From contig OZ024727.1 in assembly GCA_964016875.1 (NCBI GenBank), positions 10,382,091 through 10,446,090 of the forward strand: DNA of 64,000 bases. Reading direction: 5' to 3'. The stretch is from Fallopia convolvulus. Lineage: Eukaryota > Streptophyta > Magnoliopsida > Caryophyllales > Polygonaceae. Shown here piece after piece: positions 45,149 to 55,642 of this stretch (the first letter of the stretch is position 1; each line of letters starts with the position of its first letter). The notes under the pieces are model-generated. The model had not been told where the DNA came from and ran no database searches. It saw only the letters and a program-made list of their open reading frames with translations. Position numbers and translations under genes: made by a program.

Positions 45149-46720
45149 CTAGTTATACCCGTCGTGCCTTGCACGACTAAAATGATTTAATTCTTAATTT
45201 ATTTATTGAATGTGATTTTAATTTAGTATAAAAAATAAAAAATAACTTATATATCAGAAAAAGTTTACATAAAATTTTACAATCATTAAAATGTGAGACG
45301 GAGCCAAAATCATTAAGGTAAATCCAATATGATTTTGATGACTTAACAATAATTTATTTATCAAAATATATGAATAAAATTATTTTAAATAGAATAATTC
45401 AATTTTTTAAAGTTAAAATAGATAAAAAAAGAAAATAATGTAAATTCTTATAATTTTTTTAATCAAATTCAATTCTTTAAACTCTCTTAAATAAAGAGTT
45501 AAAAAGATAATAAATAAAAAAATAGGAGTAAAGATTGAATTCTTTAAGGATAAAAAATCGTCTATATTTATATGAATAAGTCAAAAAGAAAATTAATGAA
45601 AAGATAATGTAATTTTTTATCATAATTCAATTTGGGCATGTAATTACCAAGATATTGAAAAATTTTAATTCTTTTTTATCAAATTTTTATTTAAGATAAA
45701 TCTTTTACATATATAGATGAAAACGTAAAGATAAAATAATTTTCTTTATTTTTAATTAAATTCGAATTAAAATTTTTATTTCTCATAAATAGATATAAAT
45801 GAATGTAATTGAAAAAGATAAATCAATATAGATAAAAACTAATTTTTAAAATATAAGGTGGAACCAAATCAATATAATGGCTCAAAAAGATACAACTTTA
45901 GTTTATTTTACATTAAATAGAACCTTTTTAAAATATTTAAATTGCCAAAATTCTATATGGAAAAATCCTAAATGTTTAGTGTGGGAAAAATCCTAGGTGG
46001 CATGTAGTTTATAATTTGGTAAAAAAAACATGTATGAAAAATTATGGGTGATATATGATAAGATCTTAGATAGAATCATTTTAATTTAAATAAATTATCA
46101 TATAAAATATTTATAAAAGCATTATTTTAGAAAAAAAAAACTTATTCATAAAAAAACTTAATTATCCCAAAAGTTCTATTTTTATCGAAATTTTATTTAA
46201 GATAAATTTTTTACATAAATAGATAAAAAATAAAGATAAAATAATTTTCTTTAATTTTAAATAAAATTCGAATTTATTTTTTTCATATAAATAGATAGAA
46301 ATTTAATTGCAAAACTAAATTAAATCTATCTTAATATATAATATATTAATATCTAATTTTTATTTTTTTCATATAAATAGATAGAAATTTAATTGCAAAA
46401 CTAAATTAAATCTATCTTAATATATAATATATTAATATCTAATGGTCTATAATTTATTTTAATTTTAGATAAAATATTTAGATCTATCCTAATTCCTAAT
46501 ATATAATAAATAACATCTTTATTTTAGATAGAATCTTTCCTAGATTAATTTATCATATTTCTATATTATCCTAAAATAATCAACATATATAAATTCACAA
46601 AATAAATAATCCTATGTGGCAAAATCCTAGGTGGCTTAATGTGGGAACGACACGTAGGAAAATCCTAGGTGGCGCAACGTGGTGGCCTTATTTCTTGCGT
46701 CTTTTATATATATACATAGA
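45149..46720 (-). mobile_element. Helitron inserted 10 bp from the end of another Helitron
   Basis: On the minus strand it begins A/TCTATGTATATATATAAAAG (46720 downward) and ends with the hairpin CGTGCAAGGCACG and ATAACTAG/T (45152-45149). The length is 1572 bp. It carries GGTGGCGCAACG and CCTACGTGTCG-type words near its 5' end, like the 27-30 kb Helitron. It has no Rep/helicase. Confidence 0.82.
46272..46443. repeat. 86-bp tandem duplication inside Helitron
   Basis: The unit from TTTTTTTCATATAAATAG to ATTAATATCTAAT occurs twice in a row with almost no difference, so it is recent. Confidence 0.88.
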
Positions 46721-47536
46721 TTCCCGTACCTTGTACGAATTTTGGTTAAAAAAAATACTAATAATAAAAAGTTTTTAAATATATCAATCATTCTTGATAA
46801 ATAATCATATACATTAAATATAGAAAATTTTGAATAAATATATAAAATAAAAAATTATAAAAGTTGTCATACTCATATATATCATTTAAAATATTTATTA
46901 ATATTATGAATTAAATTGACATGCATAGTTTAAATAATTATGAAAGAGAAAGATAAAAAGATAAGATTTATAAATTAATTATATATGTGGGGACGTTCAA
47001 CCAATTAAAATCTTCTCAATTAAATTTTAACCAATTATAATATTTTAATAGATATGGATCATATGTTATCAAAAAAAATAAATAGATATGGATCATATAT
47101 CTTTCAAATATATGTGTAATCTTTTAATAAAGCAAATGAGTAATCTATGTCTTCCAAGTATAGTCAATATAATATTTTTATAAGTAATATAAGGAATATT
47201 ATTATAATATATAAGGATTGTAAATACTAAAAAAATTAAGGGCAAAGAGGTAAATGGAAAATTTAAAACGCCTATGTGGCATAATTAATATGACGACACA
47301 TAGGATAGAGAGATTCGACTTTAGTTATAGTATATTGATTGATTGATTATATGGGTCCGGTTCAGGTGCGAATGGGCGCCCAGGTGCCAAATAAGAAAGA
47401 ACAAGAGCCGTTGGGTGAAGAAAAATCAAAGACGCTGATCATTTCACTTAAAAAGGCGAAAAAAACGGCACAGACGAATTATTGGCGAATTATTCGCGTA
47501 TTTTTGAAAAAAACGGAAATAGGACGCACGCCCAGA

Positions 47537-47900
47537 TTGTTCATCAATATTGTGGATTTGTTCATCAATAATGTGGATTTGTTCATCAACATTGTAATTT
47601 TGTTCATCAAAACTGTGATTTTGTGCATAAATAAACTATTGCTTGTGCATCAAAAATCTATTGTTTGTACATAAAAAATGAACAAATGTGTATCAAAATT
47701 GCATGCAATATGTTCATCAACATTGTGATTTTGTTCATCAAAAACAAAAATAGGACACTGTGATTTTGTTCATCAACAATGTGATTTTGTTCATCAACAA
47801 TGTGATTTTGTTCATCAACACTGTGATTTTGTTCATCAAAATTGTGATTTTGTGAATAAATGAACTATTGTTTGTGCATCAAATATCTATTGTTTGTATA
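47537..47900. repeat. Minisatellite of ~21-bp TTGTTCATCAACA units
   Basis: About a dozen units of TGTGATTTTGTTCATCAACA with small changes, in two blocks. It is non-coding. Confidence 0.85.
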
Positions 47901-48010
47901 AAAAAATGGATGAATTTGTATCGAAATTGTATGCTTTAATATATGTGTGTTCATCATAATTAGCCGTATGTGAGACAAAACTAATTGTTTTGATGTCGGT
48001 CTTGGTTTTT

Positions 48011-48180
48011 TCTTGTTTGACTCCTTTGGATTTGTCATTGTTGCTACTATGAAACATGTGGCTACTTCTTGGGCTCCAAACATAGCTAAAAAGGCACAAG
48101 CACTCCTATTCAGTTTGCAGCTGGCTTGTTCTCTTATCATACATCATATTATTGCAAAGTCAGATAATTTATCTATTATC
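48011..48180 (+). pseudogene. RNase H-like (LINE-type) fragment
   Basis: The reading SFGFVIVATMKHVATSW, then AKKAQALLFSLQLACSLIIH and AKSDNLSIIL matches the middle of plant RNase H-like (RVT_3) domains. It is only about 55 residues long and lies inside the foldback-like composite, so it is a captured or nested remnant. Confidence 0.55.
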
Positions 48181-48359
48181 CTTTGCATTCAAGCTTCTAT
48201 ATCAACCTTAACTTATTTATGTACTATATTGAGCACTTTATGCGTTTCTTTTGTTGTGCTCATATAGGTAGACATAAAAATTGCGTAGATAGTACTAAAT
48301 GTACAAATTGATGGTATAGACACATAAACATAAGTTTATTTCAATTCACAAATAAGGCT

Positions 48360-48760
48360 ATAATAATGAACAAACAATGTTATATCAATGAACAAATAAC
48401 AATATATTAATGAACAAATAGGGTATATCAATGAACAAACAATGAACAAACAAGGTTATATCAATGAACAAAAAATGTTATATCAATGAACAAATAAGGG
48501 TATATTCATGAACAAATAGGGTATATCAATGAACAAATAATGGACAAACAAAAGTTATATCAATAAACAAAAAAGGTTATATCAATGAACAAATAGAGGT
48601 ATATCCATGAACAAATAGAGTATATTAATGAACAAACAAGGTTATATCAATGAACACATATGAGTATATCAATGAAAAAATATGGATATATATCAATGAA
48701 CAAACAAGTTATATCAATGAACAAATAGAAGTATATCGATGAACAAATATGGGCATTGAG
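48360..48760. repeat. Minisatellite of ~22-bp ATATCAATGAACAAA units
   Basis: About 15 degenerate units such as TATATCAATGAACAAACAAGG. The core is the reverse complement of the left minisatellite core (TTTGTTCATTGA versus TTTGTTCATCAA). Confidence 0.85.
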
Positions 48761-48846
48761 ACCTCTTGATCCAAGCTCGGGTTTGTCTGAACTTGATGTC
48801 TAAGCATTGTAATCCATGGAGGTTGCGAAGCTTGATCCGTCATGGA

Positions 48847-49041
48847 TCATAAATGATCTAGAAGAGCATGAGTTGCATCTTGTATCTTCTTGTTTCGAGT
48901 TCTTGTGATTGGTCCGTCAAATGACACCTTTAGCTTTTCCTCGACGTCGGTAGGAGTCATAGACGGATGTTTGACATCAATGATTGAACTTGAAAAAAGA
49001 AGACCTTCGGGTTTTAACTTTTGCTTATATGTTGTAGACAA
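48847..49041 (-). pseudogene. Ty3-type polyprotein tail fragment
   Basis: On the minus strand a short open frame contains FDGPITRTRNKKIQDATHAL, close to the GPxTRxRxK box found at the border or end of many plant Ty3 polyproteins. Nothing else of the element is readable. Confidence 0.45.
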
Positions 49042-49839
49042 CTTAGAAGTATCGTAATGACCTTATCTTTAACAATCAGAACACCATTTCTGGTTTGAAA
49101 ATAATTATATGTGCATCAAAAACTAGATAATATTGTATTCATACACATAGATAAGGTTAAAAGATAAAATTAAAAATTAAAAAAGTTCGAAATCGATGAA
49201 CATTGTTATCAAAAACTCGATGCACAATTAGTTAGTATTGATGAACAAATGGTGAATATGGATGAACAAATCGCTAGTTTTGATGAACAAACTGAACGCG
49301 TCTCATAAAAACATATTTTTCAAAAAATACATGAATAATACGAGAAAAATTTGTCCGTGCGGTATTTTATTGAAAAATACGCGAATAATATGGGAAAAAT
49401 TCGCCCGTGCCGTATTTTATCCTTTTTAATGAATGTTTAATAAGGGCGTTGAATTTTTGGAATGGACGAGCGAGATTTATTCTTAATTTTCACCTGGACG
49501 ACCATTCTCACGCGACTCTTTCTCGATTATATATCCCTACATTAAATTCTTTATTTTGTGTGTTTTTCATTGGTAATTCTGTCCCTTCGTAAAAGTCTTT
49601 ATTTTTACATTTGTTGAAGGAAGAAACCTTTACTAAACTAGGTGGGATGTGGGTGTCTGAGTGAGAAATTTTGGAAAGAAATTTCAACATGTGGTGTTTT
49701 TGACAAAAAACCATAAACAACGGGTGGAATTTAGAAAAATTCCTACTTTTGAGCGAAAAATCACAAAAAAGAAAAATAAGAAAAATCAAAGAAGCTGGTT
49801 GGGTGAATACTGACCGTCCATCGGACAAATCTGGTCCGC

Positions 49840-50032
49840 TGAATTATGTGCCGTTCGGGAGTATGGGATTCCTTGGCCGCTGCCCCCTCCCTTAGTAGTT
49901 TGACTCCCTCCTCCAAACCCTCTTCTTCAACCCAAGCTTCTCACTTCGGCGTTTCCCCCTTTCTCTCTCCGAAATCCCTCTGAAAGATCTTCGCCTTTTG
50001 GAGAGAGTGTGAGAAATTGAGTCTGGGACCTA
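49840..50032 (+). promoter_or_regulatory. Promoter and CT-rich 5' leader of the RRM gene
   Basis: Sequence turns abruptly from AT-rich repeat to CT-rich leader with CTCCCTCCTCC and TTTCTCTCTCC words. No TATA box is clear, as is common for housekeeping RNA-binding genes. Confidence 0.45.
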
Positions 50033-52254
50033 ATGGATTCGGATCAAGGAAAGCTCTTTATCGGCGGGATTTCATGGGAGACGACGGAGGAGAAGCTCAA
50101 AGAATACTTCGGCCAGTTCGGCGAGGTTATGCAAGCTGTCATAATGCGGGATAAGGTCACCGGTCGCCCCCGAGGGTTTGGCTTCGTTGTTTTCTCGGAT
50201 CCTAGCTCCGTCGACGCCGTTCTTCTGGAAAAGCACACCATTGATGGTCGAACTGTGAGTAGTATGGGATTCAATTGTTTATTTTGATTCAGAACTACTT
50301 GTCCGATTGGCGCTTTAGGTTTTCGTGCGTTGATTTGATAATCCATCTCGTTTTTCGGGTTTCTAGGTTTTTTTTTGTAGTCAATGTGCAGTGTGTTTCT
50401 CTGGGATTGGTTTTTGGATTGGCATGTGGTGTATTTGGTTGTTTCTCAAATCACCTTGTTTGAAGACTAGCTTCCCTAGCAGAAGAACTTAGGGTTTCTT
50501 CCCCCCAATTACTTGAGCTTCTTCGACTCTTGAATTTTCTTTTTTGTATTCTGATGTTTGTGCTTTGTATTGTTATCATAGATTCATTTTCTGTATACGA
50601 TTTCTGTTCTGTTCTTTGGTTGTAGCTTGTAGTGAGAAATTCTGGTTGGTATTGCTATTTCAATGGCGATTACAAATTGAAGTATATTGGGATTAGACTT
50701 CCTCTAGAATGAGATTCATCCGCTTAATACTTGTGCCTCTTTGGATTTTGGGATTCTTTTAGTTTTCTAATGTTTGTGTTTTGTAGTGTGATCATAGCAT
50801 CTTTTATTGTATATACCATGGCCATGGGTTCTGTTCTGCTCTTTGCTCTGTAGTGAGAAAATTATGATGGGTATTGTTGTTTCAATATCCATAACAAAGC
50901 TAAGGATAATGATTTCGGTATTGAGGTTTAATACTTCTGCATTTGATGATGTACACTGGCTCTATCTTCGTCAAATGTTCAGTATGTCAATGATTCTTTG
51001 GTTATCTGTTAATGAGTTTCTTATCAAGAATTGATAATTTGCCTTCTTCCTATGATTTTTATTATATTCCTGTTACACAGATTTTTCTGTTTTATATTCT
51101 GGATGTTTTTGTCTCACAGCTATTTACAGCTTGTTTTGTTGTAATTTCGTTTACACTTAGCTTAATTAGCTACCTTGGTTAATTAGGTTGAAGCTAAGAG
51201 AGCCTTGTCCAGAGAGGAACAACAGCAGACCAGTGTTAGAGGTGGAAACAATAGTGGTAGTAGAAATCATGGTTCTGGTGGAAACTTAAGGACCAAGAAA
51301 ATATTTGTTGGGGGATTACCTGCTACTTTGAATGAAGATGGTTTCCGCCAGTACTTTGAAAACTATGGCCATGTGACTGATGCTGTGATAATGTATGACC
51401 AAAACACTCAGCGGCCACGTGGGTTTGGGTTTATCTCATTTGACATTGAAGACGCAGTTGACAGGGTACTGCATAAAACCTTCCATGATTTGAATGGAAA
51501 GCAAGTGGAGGTGAAGCGTGCATTTCCAAAAGATGCAAACCCAGGCATGAACAGTTCAGGAGGTAGTGGTGGAGGATCTGTTGGCGGTGGTGGTGGGTAT
51601 CAGGGTTACAACTCTTCTGGTGGAAACACAAATTCTTATGATGGTCGAATGGATTCAAGTAGGTATTTGCAAAATCAGAATCCTGGTGGTGCATTCCCAT
51701 ATGGCTCTTCTGGTTATGGAACACCTGGTTATGGATATGGTCCTGCAAACAGTAGCATGGGTTATGGTGGCTACACTGGCTATGGTGGTCCTGGTGCTAC
51801 CTATGCAAATCCAAATGTTGCTAATGCTGGTTATGCAAATGGACCTGGAGCTAGGAGTTTGTGGAACTCTCAAACTCCTGGCTATGGTGCTGTTGGATAT
51901 GGAAATGCTAGTGCTTGGGGTGCTGCAGCTGCTGCAAGTGGTGGTCAATCTGCAAGTGGAGCTTCTGGGTATGGAAATCAAGGTTATGGCTATGGTGGCT
52001 ATGGAAGCAGTGATGGCTCATATGGTGGTAGCCGTTCTAGCAGTAATCCAGTTGGCAATGCTGCTGCTGGTGGGGCCACTAGTGGAGATATGCAAAGTGG
52101 TGGGTACATGGGACGTGGATATGGTGATGCAAGTGGACAATCTGGAGGATATGGAGCTGGTGCATGGAGAACTGATTCATCACAAGTAGGTAGTGGTTAT
52201 GGTGCTCAAGCAAATGGAGCTCTTGGTGGTTACGGGCATGCTCAACAACAGTGA
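50033..52254 (+). CDS. hnRNP-like RNA-binding protein with two RRMs and Gly/Tyr-rich tail
   Basis: Two exons, 50033-50254 and 51187-52254, join in frame (1290 nt, 429 aa). RRM1 (about residues 6-80) has RNP2 LFIGGI and RNP1 RGFGFVVF. It starts MDSDQGKLFIGGISWETTEE, which is the typical start of the plant hnRNP1/Musashi-like group. The exon junction falls inside RRM1 after DGRT, and VEAKRALSREEQ continues it. A Gly/Asn/Ser linker leads to RRM2 (about 105-180) with KIFVGGLP and RGFGFISF. The rest is a low-complexity Gly/Tyr/Ser/Ala tail with many GYG repeats, as in FUS/hnRNP-type proteins that bind RNA, act in the nucleus and can phase-separate. The single intron of 932 bp and all key RNP aromatic residues are intact. 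The strongly G/A-rich repeats explain the long shadow ORFs in other frames. Confidence 0.93.
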
Positions 52255-53850
52255 TTTGGAGTTCCAAATTCAGATGAATGCAGGTCATCCTTCAAGCTGG
52301 AAAGTGGGAGCACTTTGCAACTGGTTGGATTGCTTTTTAAATCTTCTTAGTTTTTTCTAGTATCTACTTTTGGGAGCTCTTAATAAGTTGAGTAGTGTGA
52401 GTACTAGCTTTCTTTCACCTTTACTGTTTGTTTCTAAGCGTGGTTTGTATTTGGTGTGCTTATAGTTTTCTATGCTAGCTGCTATGGAGCTTTTCGTATT
52501 GCTTAGTATTAACGTGTAGTATTTAATATTGAACTATTTGAGCTGGTTGCTTTCTAAGTTTCTCTTTGCCAAATATGGGTAAGCTTTATGCTTTTTGTGC
52601 TTTGATATGAATTGTTATAACTGTTAGACATACTTTGTATCACTGTGTGTGATTATTAGGTATGTCAAATAGAGGCTACTTACAGATAGAGAGATTGGAT
52701 GTAGTTGGCCAGTTGGGTTGATCAGTACGTAATGGATAGCAATAGAGGTAACATAGTGGTAGCTGAAGATTTACACAGTGGCATAATTATTTCGCCGTGT
52801 ATTTGCCCTTGTGTTGTACAGGAGATGCTGGATTCACAAAGTGGAGTACATGGCTAAATATGAGCTTCATGTGGAAGTGTTTTTTCTTTACTGGTCAGCC
52901 CAATGAAGGCCTTTGAAGATGCATGCAAATGTGTTTGGGGGTTTGCTCACTGATCAAGGGATATTCTCAATCAAGTGGTGGGTTGTTTAACTTGAACTGC
53001 TGCTCTATGTTGATGATACTTTGGTTTTAAAAATTGATCTACACTTGGGTACATCTTAAACTAGAAATACTTTATAGGGACATCAGTGGAGGGAGATTAG
53101 CTCATTCTGGAGAATTAAATTTTGAGTCCTCTTTTATGATTTGTGGTCCATTTTGTCCATGTATATGTTATATGGTCAAATTTGCTTATTCTAAAGGGGC
53201 CTTTTAACAATAGTTTTGTATGTAAGATCTGATTTATTTTTCAAAAAATTATAGAAAGAGTAGATATCAGCCATTCTTGATCATCTTGCTTGCTAGCTTT
53301 CCTTAAGGTTTAGTAGTGTAACTTATTCCCAATACCACTGGTTAGCCTTGCCCACTTCTTTCTGCCAAAGATGTTCTGGTTGGTTTACTTGCGTGATTCT
53401 GCTTTCTGCTTTTGATTCTCTTTCTCAGATTCTGAATAATGAACTATATGGTAATTGCTTGCTGCAAGTGTTGGAAAAGGCTGCCAGTTCTTTTGTAGAG
53501 TTGATTCTGGCTAGAGAACATGTCAGCGCTGAGCTGAATTTATTTTCATAGCTCGAGTTAATTGGATTATTAGGAGTTTTAGCTTGTAATAGTTATTTTG
53601 CTGCAGCCACTAGCGATCTCCATCTTCACTTGCACACCCTGCCATCTATTTTTGGCACCTGTAGAGCAGGTATTTGACATAGGTTTCTTAGTGCTTTATT
53701 TATATTAAGGTTATCTGGAAGTTTTGGTTAGCTGGTTGAAGAGAGACTTGTTAGTACAACTACCAAAATCTTCATGGTATCTGTGAGATGTTTTGAGGAA
53801 TCTAAATGGATTTGGGAATTGATTCCTCCTGGAGATTGTTGTTTGGTTTG
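52255..53850. other. 3' UTR and downstream DNA of RRM gene
   Basis: Transcript-like T-rich sequence follows the stop. Candidate splice sites (for example AGGTATGTCA at 52659) suggest the 3' UTR may be spliced further. No second gene is recognised up to 53850. Confidence 0.35.
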
Positions 53851-55642
53851 ATTTAAGAAACCAAGATAGGTTTCAAATTATATTTACGGACTCAAACCCA
53901 TGGTTTCAAATTATATTTACTGACTCAAACCCATGGGTTAGAAAACTTAGATTGAGGTGGGGAGATTAAAACACTAGGATATCAGAATCCGGAATTAAGC
54001 TAGGAGATTGAGGTTAGAAACTTAAGTAGAAACGAAATGAGTTGTTTTCTACAATATGTAATTGGTTTTGGTGGACCAATTTTATATTTTTCACCCCCTT
54101 CTAGGCTTGAATGGAATCCAATTTGTTTCGCTCAACAAAACTTGAATTAACGATGCCATTCACATTGTCCTTCACTCTTTCTTTCTATTGCCCTCACAAG
54201 CTCGTTTCTAAGCAGAACACAACCTAGAAACTTAACAACCTTCAATGCTGATGAGGAGGTGTCGACCTTGGGGCAGCGTTGCCCTTCCCATGGTCTCCGA
54301 CTCTCTCTGGGCTTCCCATCTCTCCCTCGACCAAGCTTCTTTGGCTTCCCATCACACGCTGCCATGGAAGGATCCCCACAACACAACGGAGGAAGACCTC
54401 CATATGAAGATCTCATTCTCTTTCGTTGATTGGAGGTGATGTAATCGAACCCTATGTAGGGGATGAAGTTGGGGAAATGAAACCTAGATCTGAAATTGTG
54501 GAAAATAAAACCCCAGATTTGAAGTTGGTATTGTACGTTCCATTCCCTTTTTGATTTTGTGGCATATACCAAACAAATTTGCTCGATTATGATTTCACTT
54601 CCCCTTTGCTTTTCGATTTGTTTTTTGTTTTGTTAACCTTTCTCTACGAATTATAGTGTGTTTACCTTTCTAAATTAGTATTCAAGTCAAATCCATGGGG
54701 AGTGGAGGAATGAAAGTTTTGGGATATCGATTTGATACTTCATAAAATGCATTCCAAACATACTAATGATACGCAAATAATGGCTTGCACTCTTGCAACA
54801 TCACACACTACTATATGCTTCGATAATACAATTCACGTAGACACCGAGTCCAAAATCTTTAGCATAACTGCGAAACAAGCAATCGAAAATTATTATAGAA
54901 AATTTTATGGCTTTATAGAGCTAAGGAGATTATATTGTCATCTAATATAATTAACATTATAAAAACGGAGATAATTATCACAAATTTAATATATTATGCA
55001 CTAAATGTACCTGTACACTAACTTCCCAATTAATTAACATGATAATTTCTTATCAACTCATTAGGGATAGAGTCAAATTTATTAGCAATGTTAATTATTC
55101 TCACACAAATACTATTGAGTTGTGTTTTATTATTGGAACAAAAGTCTTAACATATCATCACGGACATTCATCTGATGGGATTAATACAAGTTTTTCATCT
55201 TTATTTTTAGACTTGATAAGGAAACATTTAGACCGCTACAATTCAAACCTGCAACCTCAATGATTACGAATCAATGTCACCGCCTACCAATATAGCTGGT
55301 AGGCTTAACCATATACATACAAGTTGATACGATAATACGTAGGATCCCGTACCAAGAAAGCTGTAACAATAACAATCGAGCCAATGAAGGGGAGAAGGGC
55401 CGAGTGGCCAAGGATGAAGGTGACGAGACAATGGAAGAAGGAGATTAGGGAGAATTAGGTTTAACAATATTCCTCTTTCTTGATTGTTATTTTCTGAAAT
55501 ACAATATAATACTGCCCTATTAGTTCAATAAAGGCGACATGGGAAAAAACCGTAAAGAAAACCCATGAAAGAGTTTATAAAACTCTATTTAAAAAGGTCT
55601 ACATTAATAAAATACTAATAATAATTCCTAGGCCAATATCAT
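53851..55642. other. Intergenic DNA with probable MITE remains
   Basis: A 25-30 bp stretch around GACTCAAACCCATGG is duplicated at 53886-53938, and CAAATCCATGGGGAGTGG appears inverted near 54688, so an inverted-repeat element probably spans about 53810-54770. A 141-codon minus-strand ORF inside it (54147-54572) has no recognisable domain. 54770-55642 holds nothing I can name. Confidence 0.35.

Larger units (their letters stand above)
45139..47338 (-). mobile_element. Helitron (628 bp own sequence) interrupted by a second Helitron
   Basis: On the minus strand it starts A/TCAATATACTATAACTAAAG (47338 downward). It ends CGTACAAGGTACGGGAA, then after the insertion ACATACTAG/T, with CTAG at 45142-45139. 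Removing 45149-46720 rejoins an uninterrupted 3' end that aligns with the Helitron 3' end at 14303. It is non-autonomous. Confidence 0.78.
47345..49530. mobile_element. Foldback-like composite with inverted tandem-repeat arms
   Basis: The left arm (GGGCGCCCAGGTGCCAAATAAG, ACGGCACAGACGAATTATT, GCGAATTATTCGCGTATTTTTG) has an inverted counterpart at 49320-49510 (AATACGCGAATAATATGGG, TTCGCCCGTGCCGTATTTT, TCACCTGGACGACC). Inside each arm is a minisatellite: GTTCATCAA-type units on the left (47537-47900) and TCAATGAACAAA-type units on the right (48360-48760), which are each other's complement in their core. Between and within them lie an RNase H fragment and a Ty3-like tail. No transposase is seen and the exact ends are not fixed. 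Confidence 0.5.

Noticed and set aside
47537..48760. CRISPR-like regularly spaced repeats
   Set aside because: The units are adjacent and degenerate with no unique spacers, in a plant genome; they are minisatellites.
51566..52189. 207-codon ORF in another frame of the RRM gene
   Set aside because: It is a shadow of the Gly/Tyr-rich repeat region; the true frame has two RRMs.
54147..54572. 141-codon minus-strand ORF
   Set aside because: No recognisable domain, low-complexity Arg/Gly/Lys stretch, and it lies in a probable inverted-repeat element.
55230..55300. Possible tRNA-like or SINE box B (TTCAAACCTGCAACC)
   Set aside because: No cloverleaf, box A or A-tail could be assembled; a chance or degraded match.
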